A stretch of 64,000 nucleotides of DNA from Sorex araneus (GCF_027595985.1 NC_073306.1:96422926-96486925); one strand, 5' to 3'. Positions 19,983 to 31,717 are shown, counted from the stretch's first letter. Numbers and translations are program-made. Notes: a model not told the origin generated them from the letters alone.

Positions 19983-20412
19983 ATATATATATATCATATA
20001 TACGATATATATAATATTATATATATCATATATATTATATATCATATATAATTATATATAACTGTCATTGTCACTGTCATCCCGTTGCTCATCAATTTGC
20101 TCGAGCGGGCACCTGTAAAGTCCATTGTGAGACTTTGTTGTTACTGGTTTTGGCATATCGAATACACCATGGGTAGCTAGCCAGGCTCTGCTGTGCAAGC
20201 TAGATACTCTCAGTAGCTTGCTTGGCTCTCCAAGACGGGCGGAGGAATCAAACTCGGGTCGGCTGTGTGCAAGGCCCTACCCATTATGCTATCACTCCAG
20301 CCTATATATAACTGTACATAATATATTGTATATGATATATCACATATATATGTGATGTAATTATATATTATATCATTATTATATAATTATATACAATTGT
20401 ATATAATTGTAT
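19983..20412. repeat. AT-rich dinucleotide tract split by a SINE
   Basis: Imperfect (AT)n with ATATCATATATA units at 19983-20065 and 20303-20412. The two halves are separated by the RTE-tailed SINE at 20066-20302. Likely hairpin-forming. Confidence 0.88.
20066..20302 (-). mobile_element. RTE-tailed SINE, full length, reverse
   Basis: Reverse copy. The RTE-like tail is at the left (CATCCCGTTGCTCATCAATT, TTGCTCGAGCGGGCACC), the leader-derived body in the middle and the tRNA head at the right (CTATCACTCCAGCC). TSD TATATATAACTGT at 20053-20065 and 20303-20315. Inserted into the AT tract. Confidence 0.88.
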
Positions 20413-20782
20413 ATAATACTGGGAAATATTGACCTGGGTTTGATGCCCAGTACTACATGGTCCCAGAGCATCACTGGGAGATACTGATCTGGGTTTGAGT
20501 CCTGGGAGCACATGGGGCCCTGAGCATTGTTGAGTGTAGTTCTGGGAACCCCCAAGCAATGCTGGGTGTGGCTCCGGAGGCCCCCCGCATTGCTTGGGTG
20601 ACCTGAATGTCTCTGGCACTGCAGGGCCCGAGCTGCCTTGTGTCTTCAGGCCCTTACACTGAACCGTTGGTAATGACCCCCACACCCCAACCAAAATACG
20701 TTTACAGAATGGTTTTTGTCTGTAGTATAGGGTAGATGTGATTATTGATTGAGCTGTCAACATGTGTATTTTCTCCCCTCAG

Positions 20783-20875
20783 CTTTTAGAATGATTCCAT
20801 ACCCGTTAGAGAAAGGCCATCTCTTTTACCCGTATCCCAGCTGCACTGAGACTGCTGATAGAGAACTCTTACCTA
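20783..20875 (+). CDS. ST7L: ST7L coding exon (second from last)
   Basis: A 93-nt exon. It completes a split Thr codon and encodes [20 protein letters not shown] followed by [10 protein letters not shown], a conserved ST7-family block. Acceptor CTCCCCTCAG ends at 20782; donor TA/GTAAGT at 20876. It enters and leaves in phase 1. The intron before it is 3663 bp and the one after is about 15.3 kb, both filled with SINEs and L1s. Confidence 0.95.
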
Positions 20876-21224
20876 GTAAGTAAATATTCTAAGATTTGTA
20901 TACTTATGATGTCAAGTTCTTTTTTAAATACGATATCTCTCATTTTAGATATCTTTGTTTGAAATTTAAAAAGAGTCTAAATGTTGGAGGGAAGGCGACA
21001 GTGGCAATGTGATTGGTGTTGGAATATTGAATGCCTGTAACAAATCATCGTGAACAACTTTGTAGATCATGGTGTTTAAATAAAGTGTGTGTGTGGGAGA
21101 AATCATCTAAATACTATTTAAATGCTATTTTAATTTTGGGGGAGAGCTGAAGAGAAAACTACTATTTCAGCTTTCTGTAGGATGTATTTGAATAATGAAT
21201 AATTTATTTCTAAATATCTTTTGA
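20876..21224. other. Single-copy ST7L intron sequence
   Basis: I see no exon or repeat apart from a short (TG)n near 21085. Confidence 0.45.
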
Positions 21225-21310
21225 GGACAGAGATTTGGTTTACTGGTAGAGTACATGCCTTGTACACATGAGGCCCTGTGCTCAATACTTGTACCATATA
21301 AATGCATAAA
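21225..21310 (+). mobile_element. Old tRNA-type SINE
   Basis: GGTTTACTGGTAGAGTACAT (A-box-like) and GTGCTCAATACTTG (B-box-like); related to 12541. Confidence 0.4.
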
Positions 21311-21394
21311 TAGACAAATAAATATTATTGACTAAAATCCTGTGCAGATGTAATAAAGGACACAAAAATTTTAAATGATAAAAAGAAGGCCATA

Positions 21395-21579
21395 GGGGCT
21401 GGAGCAATAGCACAGTGGGTAGGGCGTTTGCCTTGCACACGGCCAACCCAGGTTCGTTTCCCAGCATCCCGTATGGTCCCCTGAGCACCGCCAGTAGTAA
21501 TTCCTGAGTGCATGAGCCAGGAGTAATGAGCCTGTACATTGCTGGGTGTGATCCAAAAAGCAAAAAAAAAAAAAAAAAA
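21395..21579 (+). mobile_element. SOR SINE, CATGAGCCAGG variant
   Basis: SINE with CTGAGTGCATGAGCCAGGAG in the body, a small insertion shared with the copies at 38424 and 48327. This suggests a subfamily. TSD AAGGCCATA at 21386-21394 and 21580-21588. Confidence 0.93.
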
Positions 21580-21639
21580 AAGGCCATAAAAGTGGCTTTT
21601 CAGTAAAGCACTTGTCTTGTATTCATGAGACCTGGAGAT

Positions 21640-21833
21640 CTTGCCCAAAGGAAGGAGAAGGAAGGGGAAAGGAGGGAGCAGAGACCTGAGGGAGGGAAAA
21701 GTAATAAAAGAAAGAAAGGATGAGAGAAAAAAGAGAATGGGGAAAGGGAGGAGGGAAAGTAGAAAAAGAGATAAAATGCAGAGAGGAAGAAAGGAGAAAG
21801 GGAGGGAAGGGAAGATACAAAAGAAAGTGGGGG
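21640..21833 (+). repeat. Purine-rich (GGGAAA)n tract, left half
   Basis: Almost pure A/G for about 190 bp; it continues at 23594-23740 after the L1 insertion. Apparent open frames across it are repeat artefacts. Confidence 0.85.
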
Positions 21834-23593
21834 TTGGGAAAAAGAAAATGGGAGGAATCAACCTCCCCAACTTCCAACTCTACTACAAAGCGGTAGTCAT
21901 TAAAACAGCTTGGTACTGGAACAAAGGCAGAGCGGCAGACCAGTGGAACAGGGTTGAATACTCTGACACATCCCCCCAAATATATGACCATCTAATCTTT
22001 GATAAGGGAGCAAAAAAGGCGAAGTGGAGCAAGGAAAGCATGTTTAACAAATTGTGCTGGCAAAACTGGACAGCTACATGCAAAAAAATGGGCTTAGACC
22101 TCCACCTATCACCATGTACAAAAGTCAGATCAAAATGGATTAAGGACCTCAACATCAGACTAGAATCCCTAAGGTACATTGAAGACAAGGTTGGCAAAAC
22201 CCTCCACGACATTGAAGCCAAAGGTATCTTCAAAGCTGACACAGCACTGGCCAAGCAAGTGAAAACAGAGATAAATAAATGGGACTATCTCAAACTAAGA
22301 AGCTCTGCACCTCAAGAGAAACAGTGACCAAAGTACAAAGACAATCTACAGAATGGGAAAGGATATTTATGCAGTACCCATCCGATAAAGGGTTGATAAC
22401 AAGGATATACAATGCACTGGTTGAACTCCACAAGAAGAAAACTGCCAACCCGATCAAAAAATGGGGTGATGAAATGAACAGAAACTTTCCTAAAGAAGAA
22501 ATCCGAATGGCTCAGAGGCACATGAGAAAATGTTCCACATCACTAATCATCAGGGAAATGCAGATCAAAACAACCATGAGATATCATCTCACACCACAGA
22601 GACTGGCCTACATCCCAAAAAACAAAAGCAACCGGTGTTGGCGTGGATGCGGGGAGAAAGCGGACTCTTCTTCACTGCTGGTGGGAATGCCGACTGGTTC
22701 AGCCCTTTTGGAAAACAATATGGACGATTCTCAAAAAATTAGAAATTGAGCTTCCATTTGACCCAGCAATACCACTCCTGGGAATATATCCCGGAGAGGC
22801 AAAACGGTATAGTAGAGATGGCATATGTATTTCTATGTTCATTGCAGCACTGTTTACAATAGCCAGAATCTGGAAAAAAACAGAGTGCCCCAAAACAGAT
22901 GACTGGTTAAAGAAACTCTGGTACATCTACACAATGGAATACTATGTAGCTGTAAGAAAACATGAAGTCATGAAATTTGCATATAAATGGATCAACATGG
23001 AAAGTATCACGTTGAGTGAAATGAGTCAGAAAGAAAGAGACAGACATAGAAAGATTGCACTCATATGTGGAATATAATGTAACTGAGAAGTACAAGTTGG
23101 CAACGATGCAACTTCTGGCAGATATCTCTCTGGACTTAGTTACTAAAATACTAAAATACAGAAACCCAAAACCGAGAGGCCGCTAAGTGTGGTCACTCGA
23201 CCTCATACCTCTTCATCCTCAGCAATGGAAAACAAATTATCTAATGCTTCCTTTTCAGCAGGTCTGACTTTAGGGGAGAGACTCTCCAAACAATAATAGT
23301 GAGTTTTGTTGAAATATTGTATGCAATCAAAGTGAAAGTAAAGTGAAATTTATTAGTTACACAGGTGGGGGGGCTAAGGGTGTGGGGGCTAGGGGCGTTG
23401 GGGGGGTTAGGGGTGTGGGGGTGCGGGGTGGAGCTATACTGGGATTCTTGGTGGTGGAATATGTGCACTGGTGAAGGGATGGGTATTCGAGCATTGTATA
23501 ACTGAGATTTAAACCTGAAAACTTTTTAACTTTCCACATGATGACTCAATAAAAAAAATTTAAAAAAATAAAAAGAATCAGATAATACAAAAA
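21834..23593 (+). mobile_element. 5'-truncated L1, older 3' UTR subfamily
   Basis: ORF2 C-terminal region in three frames (21850-22327, 22279-22749, 22643-23077), with motifs such as TAWYWNKGRAADQWNRVEYS and FIAALFTIARIWKK. A 3' UTR of a different type from the copy at 18872 follows, then A-rich DNA. TSD AAAAGAAAGTGGGGG at 21819-21833 and 23594-23608. Frameshifts near 22320 and 22650. Confidence 0.9.
23364..23435 (+). repeat. G-rich tandem in L1 3' UTR
   Basis: About five imperfect units of GGGGGCTAGGGGYGTT type with runs of 4-7 G; a strong G-quadruplex candidate on the + strand. Confidence 0.8.
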
Positions 23594-23740
23594 AAAAGAA
23601 AGTGGGGGAAAGGAAAGGAAAATGGAGAGGAAATGAGGGAGGGAAGGAGAAAGGCAGGAAAAAAAGGAAGAAAGAGAAAGAAGGGAGAAACAGTGAAAGA
23701 CAGAAAGAGAAAGAAAAAAGGAAAGATGTGGCTTAGTGGT
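23594..23740 (+). repeat. Purine-rich tract, right half
   Basis: Continuation of 21640-21833 after the L1. It runs into an old tRNA-type SINE at about 23722-23800 (GTGGCTTAGTGGTTGAGG). Confidence 0.8.
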
Positions 23741-23829
23741 TGAGGAATTGCTTTGCATGTGTGTGGTCCTAGGTTTGGTTCTCGCCTCTATCACCACCAG
23801 ATGATAAATAATAGGAGCAAGTCATCTTT

Positions 23830-24127
23830 TTGTTTTTGTTTTGGCTCCAGAGCTGACTCAAATTCTACTCCCGGGTCTGCACTCAAGCATCACTCCTGAC
23901 CTTGCTTGAGGGACCATGTGCATTGCTGAGGATCAAACGGGTTGGTCCGTGTAAGGCAAGCACCCTACCCACTGCACTATCACTTTGGCCCCAAGAACAG
24001 TCATTTTACAACTATTTTGAAAAGGGGTTTGTGCTTTGTGGAGGGATCATATTGAGTGCCTGGGATTAAGCCTGGGCCGGCCATGGATAAGGCAAGTGCC
24101 TTATCCCTGAACTATCACTCTGGCCCC
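23830..24127 (-). mobile_element. Two old SOR-type SINE pieces
   Basis: Reverse bodies at about 23845-23992 and 24020-24127, each ending in CTATCACTYTGGCCCC. Confidence 0.7.
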
Positions 24128-24369
24128 ATTATAAACATTTTTTTCCATTTTAAATATTTAAAGAAGAAATATCAGTTTCAGAAAATAAAGGAATTCAAGA
24201 AAACATTTCCCAATTCATTCTGAGACCAGTATTACCTTGATATCAGTATGAGAAAAGACACTACCAAAACCAATATCTTTTATAAAATAATACAGGACAA
24301 TATCTTTTATAAATATAGATGCAGTGGTTGTCAGCATATATATTTTTATTTTTTTAATTTTTTGGTATG

Positions 24370-24945
24370 TAAACAGTTTTTTTTTTAAAAAATTTAATGA
24401 ATCACCATGAGGTACAGTTACAGACTTACAAACTTTCATGCTTATGTTTCAGTCATACAATGATCAAGTACTCATCCCTCCACCAGTGCCCATTCTCCAC
24501 CACCAGTGTTCCCAGTATCCCTCCCGCCACCCCCACTCCATCACCCCACCATCACACCCCCACAACCCTACCTCTGTAGCAGGCACATTCCATTTTACTC
24601 TCTCTCTCTCCTTTTGGGTGTTATGGTTTGCAGTACAGGTATTAAGTGGCCATCATGGTTCGTGTATAGTCTGCTTTCAGCACATATCTTCCATCCTGAG
24701 TGAGCCCTCCAAGCATCATTTACTTGGTGGTCCCTTTTCTATCTCAGCTGCCTTTTCCCCCAGCATGTAAGGCCGGCTTCCCAGTCATGGAGCAACCTTC
24801 CTGGTCCTTATCATACTATCCTTGGGTGTTAGTCTCCCATTATTTTACTTTATATTCCACAAATGAGTGCAGTCCTTTTATGTCTGTCCCTCTCTTTCTG
24901 ACTCATTTCACTTAGCATGATACTCTCCATGTTGATCCACTGATA
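24370..24945 (-). mobile_element. 5'-truncated L1, older
   Basis: T-rich start and GAATCACCATGAGGTACAGT, then the C-rich 3' UTR complement and an ORF2 end near 24850-24915. No clean TSD found. Confidence 0.8.
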
Positions 24946-24957
24946 TGTCAGCATAAT

Positions 24958-25139
24958 TTTTTTTAACTTTTTTTTTTCTTTCTGGGTCACACCCAGCGAT
25001 GCTCAGGGGTTACTCCTGGCTTTGCACTCAGGATTTACTCCAGGCAGTGCTTGAGGGACCATGGGATGCCAGGGATCAAACCCAGGTCAGCTGTGTGAAA
25101 GGCAAAAGCCTTATCCACTGTGCTATTGCTCTGGCCCCA
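24958..25139 (-). mobile_element. SOR SINE
   Basis: Reverse SINE. TSD ATGTCAGCATAAT at 24945-24957 and 25140-25152. Confidence 0.93.
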
Positions 25140-25152
25140 ATGTCAGCATAAT

Positions 25153-26008
25153 ATTAACAAACTGAAACAACATCTAAAAAGCGTTATACTCTAAGACCAA
25201 ATGGGATTTACCTCATAAATTAAAAGTTTACTTAAATTTGAAATATTTGATACTAACAAACAGTAAATGTAAAAAAGGCAGTTGAGAGATTCAGCACAAC
25301 TTCATGATAAAAGTTTTCTACAACAGGAATAAGAGAATTTCCTTAATCTGATAAAAAAGCATCTATGAAATAATAACCTCTTTAATGGTGAAAGTCTGAG
25401 TGCTCTCTGTAACCATTAGTAAGGCTGTCTTCTCTCACCAGTCTAATTCATCATTATAAAGGAATTTCTAGTCAGTGTAGACAAACAAAAAAATAAAAGG
25501 CATTCATATTGAAAAGGAGGAAGTGAAATGTCTTATTTACAGATGACATGATTTTCTGTGTAGAAAGTCCTAGTATATGTAAAAAAATTAATTGAGCAAG
25601 ATTGCTATAAATTATGATATGTACTAGCATGGACATTTTGAAACAAAATTTAGAAAACAAAGGAATTGTTTTCTAAATTCAAATCATTATAAGTTTTTTT
25701 ATAATGGAGAGAAAACCTATACATTAAAATGTATAGAATATCACTGAGAAAAATTAAATTTAAATAAATAGGAATACATTCCATGTTTATGAATTAGAAA
25801 ACTCAGTATTATTTATTAGTCATACAGTGATTAACAAAAGGGATGTTTCATGAGAAATGTTAGGTGATTGTGTATATTCATGGAATTATTTATACAACTC
25901 TGATGGCCTGCTGAAACACCATCATATTGGTGGCCAGTTGTTGACCAAGGCATTGTTAGGTCATTGATGTATGATTATACCAATTCTCTGCAAATTGATG
26001 TATTGATC
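25153..26008. other. ST7L intron sequence, possibly old L1
   Basis: AT-rich; no exon seen. Phrases near 25160-25600 loosely recall a very old L1 ORF2, but I cannot support a call. Confidence 0.35.
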
Positions 26009-26014
26009 CTTGGG

Positions 26015-27309
26015 TGTGTAAAAACACAAAAAAGAAGAAGGCCACTCGGGGCTCTATCTCTCCCACTGCCAGCGTTCGGTAGTCTCCAGCCGCTTCCCCC
26101 ACCCCGGGGAGATTGATGGCGATGAAGAGGCAGGTGAAGGAAGGAATGGAGCCAAGCTGGTTGGTCTCAATCACAGTTTATTCCAATCTCCTCTCTATAC
26201 ACTCCTGTCTCTCTCGTTGCTTCCTCCCCGTTCTCAATCTCTCTCTGGATCTTCCTCTAATTCCCTTTCTGCCCCGCTCGCTCTCACTTCTTTCACCTTG
26301 TGCTCTGCTTATGTGTGTGCCACTGTGCTCTCTTCGTCTGTGTCTCTGTGTCTGTCTCTGTGTCTGTCTCTGTGTCTGTCTCTGTGTCTGTCTCTGCGTC
26401 TGTCTCTGCGTCTGTCTCTGCGTCTGTCTCTGCGTCTGTCTCTGCGTCTGCTTCTGTGTCTTCTTCCTCTGTCTTCTTCTTCTGCCTCTCTGTCTCTTCT
26501 ATCTCTCTGTCTTCTTCATCTATCTCCCTCTTCTGTCTCCTTCTTCCTCTGTCTCCCTTGTCTTCTTTTTCCCCCCGTCTCTTCTATCTCCCCCCAGTGC
26601 CCCACAGTCTTAGTTTATATAGCAAATTACACAGGGTGGTGACACAAAAGTGGGTTTAACATCAACAAATAAACAAAGGAGAGTAAAACCATTTCTCGAG
26701 GAGATTAACAAAATCTCATCTAAGGAAATCTCATCTAAGAAGATCAGCTCAAGGGTGGGGGTTCAAACAAGGGTGTGTCAGGGTGTGAGCTAGTAATCTG
26801 CTTAAATAGTTATAGTAAATCTACTTCTAATATTTCTAACACTGTTATTCTGTATGAGCACAGTAAGAGATATAAAGTTTGGTTTTCCTGAGGACATCTC
26901 CAGACCACAGTCCTCAGGTTAGGTTAATCTTCCTAACCCCAGCAGGGTCCTAATCTCGTCGTTACTTTTGTATCATGACAGCATTGTCCATGATCATGCC
27001 CTCAACTTAATAGTTGAGTATTGTGGCACTTTGGCCTAGCCCATTTCGATGCCAGGGTAGCACATAACTCACCGCTTGCCCTGGATCCGTCCTGTCCCTC
27101 GTCGGGATCCTGCTTTTGGGGTGCTAGGAACTGAGGGCAACTTGAGTTAAGAAAGCAGATGCCCAGAAGTAAATATTATTGGAGTCAATCAACTCCCAAG
27201 TTACAAGCAAAATATTATCTTCCTGTGTCCATACAGAAAGGACATTGCTTTAAGGTAAATTATGTTCCCTAAGGCAAGGGTAAAAGGACAAACCCCATGT
27301 TATCCTACA
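26015..27309 (-). mobile_element. Solo LTR of a class II-like endogenous retrovirus
   Basis: A 1295-bp segment with TG...CA ends and a 6-bp TSD, CTTGGG (26009-26014 and 27310-27315). Six bases is the size typical of betaretrovirus/IAP-like (ERV2) elements. On the - strand it has a U3, a TATA-like TATATAAACTAAG (complement near 26612-26624), an R region with a long GA-rich repeat, and AATAAA (complement near 26180). No internal gag, pol or env is present, so it is a solo LTR left by recombination. Confidence 0.85.
26335..26460. repeat. 12-bp minisatellite inside the LTR
   Basis: About ten units of GTCTCTGTGTCT or GTCTCTGCGTCT. The T and C versions are grouped (T first, then C), showing stepwise expansion. 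It is open in several frames purely because of the repeat. Confidence 0.9.
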
Positions 27310-27439
27310 CTTGGGTATTTAATAAATTGTTTATTAGTGCTTTCAAAATACCATAAGGAATTTTTCAAAAATGACCCAAAAAAATGACAAGCTGAGCCAA
27401 AATGTATATGGAAAGTTAAAGGATATGAAATACCAAAGT

Positions 27440-27600
27440 AGGGGGTGGGTAGAAAGGCCAGTAGTCCACGTGGTAGAGCATGTGCCCAGTAGTGCAAGTC
27501 TCCGGGGTCAGGCCCCAGCACTGAATGGTCTCCTGGGCATGACCCTGTTGGTCCTGTGCCCTGCTGGGAGTGATCGCTATTGAAAAAGATATCAAAAACA
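27440..27600 (+). mobile_element. Old SINE-like fragment
   Basis: GTAGAGCATGTGCCCAGTAG, GGCCCCAGCACTGAATGG and CTGGGAGTGATCGC recall an old tRNA-type SINE. Confidence 0.45.
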
Positions 27601-27897
27601 AAGTTTACACTAAAGAACAAAGTTGGAGAAACTCTGCTTCCCAATTTTACAAGGAACAGTGAATTAGGACACCCAGAAGCTTGTAGACTGATTCCTGAGA
27701 TTGTTTGCATACCTTTTCTTTTGAGATGCTAACCTTCACTAGAGAATAGGCTAGACCAGTGTTTTTCAGCCTTTTTACTTCAGTGGCCCAGACTAGCAGT
27801 TGAAAACCTCTCATCTGTATTTTCTGTCTCAGCTGTCTTGTTATCCGCTCAGTAGTTTCCTCTACGAACAGCTAGCTTCCTCTTCGAATTTTATTTT

Positions 27898-28093
27898 ATT
27901 TTATTTATTTATTTATTTATTTATTTTTTGCTTTTTGGGTCACACCCAGCGATGCTCAGGGGTTACTCCTGGCTTTGCACTCAGGAATTACTCCTGGCAG
28001 TGCTTGGGGGACCATATGGGATGCCGGGGATCGAACCCAGGTCGGCCGCGTGCAAGGCAAACGCCCTACCCGCTGTGCTATCGCTCCGGCCCC
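27898..28093 (-). mobile_element. SOR SINE, GCTCCGGCCCC subfamily
   Basis: Reverse copy with CACACCCAGCGATGCTCAGG and GCTCCGGCCCC. The same variant is seen at 43820 and (as GGGGCCGGAGC) at 47713. TSD TCGAATTTTATTTT at 27884-27897 and 28094-28107. Confidence 0.93.
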
Positions 28094-28261
28094 TCGAATT
28101 TTATTTTTATCATTTAACCAACAAGAAAGCATTGTGAAGGTTATAAATACTAGCAACATGTCTCATATAATACAAACCTCTGCCAGTTTTTAGTCTTGAA
28201 GCCCATACATTAGAATTAAGATCTAGGAAGAAAGTTGCAGTTTTCCAACGCTCACATTTAA

Positions 28262-28395
28262 TGAGCCTGGGCCAGTGGATAAGACCCTTGCCTTGCCTGT
28301 GCCAGGGTTTGTGCCTGGCACCACCAGGAGTGATTCCTGAGCCAGGAGGAACCCCTGAGCATTGCTGGGTGTCGTCCCAAAACAAAACAAACTAA
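28262..28395 (+). mobile_element. Diverged SOR-type SINE
   Basis: GGCCAGTGGATAAGACCCTT head and CACCAGGAGTGATTCCTGAG body. Confidence 0.65.
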
Positions 28396-29470
28396 GAATT
28401 TAATGAACGTAAAATGTTCAAACAAGTAAATGAAAATTTAGGGGAGATTATGGAAGCTAAAGTATACTTTTGTTTTTGCTCAGGGCCTTTTATTTTTCTC
28501 TATTACATAAGAGAAATTATCTGGTATTCTGAGCTTTCAAAGTTCTTTGGGTATCTCTTAATATCTCCCTTTTACCTAGTAAATTTATAGGCTAGAGTTT
28601 CCTTTATTCTATAATATTTTTTATATAAATGGTACCCAAATATTATTTGAATTAGTTGGATTTATTAATTCTTGCGAGATCTGCTGTAAACAGTGCCTTT
28701 TTTATTCTTGCCCTTCTCTGAACTCTGCTGCTCATAGGTTAGTAAAAAGACTGGTAAACCGTGTGTTATGTGTGATTTGTGTGGGATAAACTGTAAGGCA
28801 GTTATGGGCAAGTGCTTGGGAGGCTTGAAGAAGGGTAAATCTATCATGCAGTAGGAGAAGCATGTTTGGAAATAAGAGCGGGAGAAGTTGTGAAGTTCAG
28901 GATTTGAGAACATCACATCTCTAAGGTCTCACGGGTATGCACATACATACATTTGTATAGGTTAAAATATTATGTAATCTATTTGGCATATATACATATA
29001 TAGTCTTTCCCCTCCCTCTCATACTTTTTTTGGTTGCTGCTGTTGCAGTGACCAGGGGTTACAAACATGAATGATTGTAGTGTTCACATATTGGCCACAG
29101 TGCTCTTCGGGGCTGTACACTTACAGCTGTAGGACGTGGACACTTGCTTGCCAGGGGTTGCACTTTTAGTTGTGCTTATGCACATTCTGGTTGTAGTGTT
29201 TGTTGAAGGTTGCACACCCCTGACCAAGATGCATCGAGGCTGTGTGTTATTTGGCAGTATTGCGTTCCAAACATACATTGCAAGGACAGTTATTGGTGTT
29301 AGAGGATGGCCCCAGAAGCAAACTTGAGGCCTCACACTTTTTAGGCAGGTGCTTTTACCACTCCTGGGCCCTCATGAATAGCCTTTTTAATTTTTTCTAA
29401 TTGAATATATAAGGCATACTTTCTACCTCTGAGCGACATTCCCCAACACATACATTGTTTTTACATTTTA
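28396..29470. other. ST7L intron, mostly single copy
   Basis: No exon recognised. 29030-29370 has a GT/GC-richer stretch with old SINE-like words but no clear family. Confidence 0.4.
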
Positions 29471-29471
29471 T

Positions 29472-29690
29472 TTCACAGCGGGTAAGGTATTTGACTTGCA
29501 CTCAGCCGACCCTCTCGGAGAGCCCAGCAAGCTCCCGAGAGTATCTCACCTGCAAGGCAGAGCCTGGTAAGCTACCTGTGGCATATTCGATATGCTAAAA
29601 ACAGTAACAAGTCTCACAATGGAGATGTTACTATGCCCGTTCAAGCAAATCGGTGAACAACAGGATGACAGTGACAGTGCTACAGGGCTC
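29472..29690 (+). mobile_element. RTE-tailed SINE
   Basis: CACAGCGGGTAAGGTATTTG head remnant, the leader-derived body (CTCTCGGAGAGCCCAGCAAG to ATATTCGATATGC) and tail (GCCCGTTCAAGCAAATCGGT, GATGACAGTGACAGTG). More diverged than the copies at 15943 and 20066. Confidence 0.85.
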
Positions 29691-29989
29691 AATAATATAT
29701 GGGACTAAGATATACTTATATACTAAGATATACTTATATATAATATAGTACAAAAGTATAGTCTTTAAACAGTAAACATTATACATTCTTTGTGTATAAA
29801 TAATGGAAAATTATTCAAACTAGCTTAAGAGGAAATTGTTGGAAAGAACCTGGATAACCCCAAAGAATCTAAAGGCAATAGAAAAGAAATTGCAGTAGCA
29901 TTTTCTCCTATTCTTACTTTCTTTTTTCTCTCTTCCCAGTTCTATCATCTCTTTGTATGAGCTCCCATTTCTGTTTCCCAGTCAGTCTG

Positions 29990-30317
29990 CTTATTGGGGG
30001 AGGGGGGCATAGCGAGCACAACTTGCAATGCTTAGGCTTACTCTTGGTTTCTGGCAGGCTTGGAGTACCATATAGAGTGCCAGGGATCAAACCTGGGTCA
30101 GCTGTATGCAAGGCAAATGCTCTACCTGCCATACTGTGTCTCCAGCCCCATATCTCTTTCCCTTTTTAATTTTTTTTTCCTTTTTGGGTCACACCTAGCA
30201 GTGCACAGGGGTTACTCTTGGCTACTCAGGGGACCACCATATGGGATGCTGGGGATCAAACCCAGGTTGGCCGAGTGCAAGGCAAGCGCCCGAACTGCTG
30301 TGCTATCCCTCCAGCCC
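29990..30317 (-). mobile_element. Two SOR-type SINEs in tandem
   Basis: An older copy at 29990-30148 and a younger one at 30159-30317. The younger has TSD CATATCTCTT (30149-30158 and 30318-30327); it inserted at the end of the older copy. Confidence 0.85.
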
Positions 30318-30917
30318 CATATCTCTTGCTGTACATTTTGACTTCCCTTCTCAGACTTCATGTAGTTAAATTGATGTCCCTATACGGTTCTGAATTTACA
30401 TGACATCTATTCAGACAGATGATAGAGCATGACTAATGTCTTAATCCCACTTTATAAAAATTTTAGGAAGAACCTCAGATTTATTCAGATATCCATCCCA
30501 TATCTAGTTATTGTGGTCTAATTAATTATTTATCACATTGTATAGACAAAACATCAAGGGATCCTAATATGTCTCTCTCTCTCTCCATCACCAAACCAAC
30601 TTGGGTTCTAGGCATGAATTCAATCATAAAAAGAAGTTATAAAGTGAAAAAATAAGGGTGTAATCACAGGGACACAGAAAAATCTAAGGAGTGGGTAAGG
30701 AATCTACAAGATTCAGTGAAGGACTCGGAACTAGACATCTTAGACACTAAGAGGAAGAAGAGATTTCCAGTGAGGAAAATCTGAGATTTTATAAAGTAGT
30801 TACTGAGAAGAACACATTGACTTTGGCAATTAAAAGGATGAGAGAAATTTTATTTTTTCTTTCTAGAATGGTGATGATAGAAGTTTTTTTAATGTTCTAT
30901 ATAAATAGGAATAAGGA

Positions 30918-31600
30918 TAGAGATCAGAGCGATAGTACAATAGGTAGGGCATTTGCCTTGCATAGAGCTAACCCAGGTTCCATCTCTGGCATCCCATATG
31001 GTCCCCTAATATTTCCAGTAGTAATTCCTGAGTGCAGAGCCAGGAGTAGCCTCTGAGCATCACTAGGTGTTGCCAAAAACAGACAAAAAATGTTAGTAAC
31101 AATGATACTTAAGACAGAGGAGCAAATCTTCAGTTATGGAACTGAAATGCAAGTTGAAATGCAAGACTGTAATTTGGGGCCAGAGAAGATAGTACAGGGG
31201 TTGAGGCAAATGCCTTGCATGTCTATTCCCCAGTATCACATTGTCCCCTGAGCATTACAGTCCCTGGAGGCCCCAGGTGCTGACCAGATGACCTAGATAA
31301 TGCCTAGTACTGCAGGTCCTGAGCAGTACCATATCCTTAGGTCATCCAGCTGTCTGCCAGGTTGACTGAGAATTGCCCGGAGCAGCCCCTAGTGTTCCTG
31401 AAGCAGCACTTGGGAGATCTCACAAAGAATGTACTAGGCCAGAGAGAAAATACAGCAGGCGGGGCACTTGCCTTGCATGTGGCCCACCCAGGCCTGACAC
31501 TCTATATAGCCCCCCAAGTGCAGGATGATCTCTGAGTGCCTAACCACACATAAGCTAAGTATCCCCTACCACTCCTCCCCTGGCCAAAAATAAAAAAATG
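30918..31600 (+). mobile_element. Cluster of three diverged SINEs
   Basis: Copies at about 30918-31090 (SOR type), 31175-31435 (longer variant) and 31437-31600. Heads contain GATAGTACAATAGGTAGGGC or similar, and each has an A-rich tail. Confidence 0.7.
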
Positions 31601-31717
31601 TATCTCAAATCATTATAAAGATTATCTGGCATAACACCATCTTCACACAGTAACGTGAATAAAGTCCTAGTTGGGATTGAGTGTTGTGAGAGAGACATAG
31701 GCTTTAAAAAGTAGTTT

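Noticed and set aside
21641-22327. A 228-codon open frame beginning in basic repeats
   Set aside because: The first ~70 codons are a purine-rich simple repeat; the rest is frameshifted L1 ORF2. Not a host gene.
26113-26659. Three overlapping open frames of 119-166 codons
   Set aside because: They are open only because the 12-bp repeat in the solo LTR is stop-free in several frames; composition is low-complexity Ser/Val/Cys/Leu.
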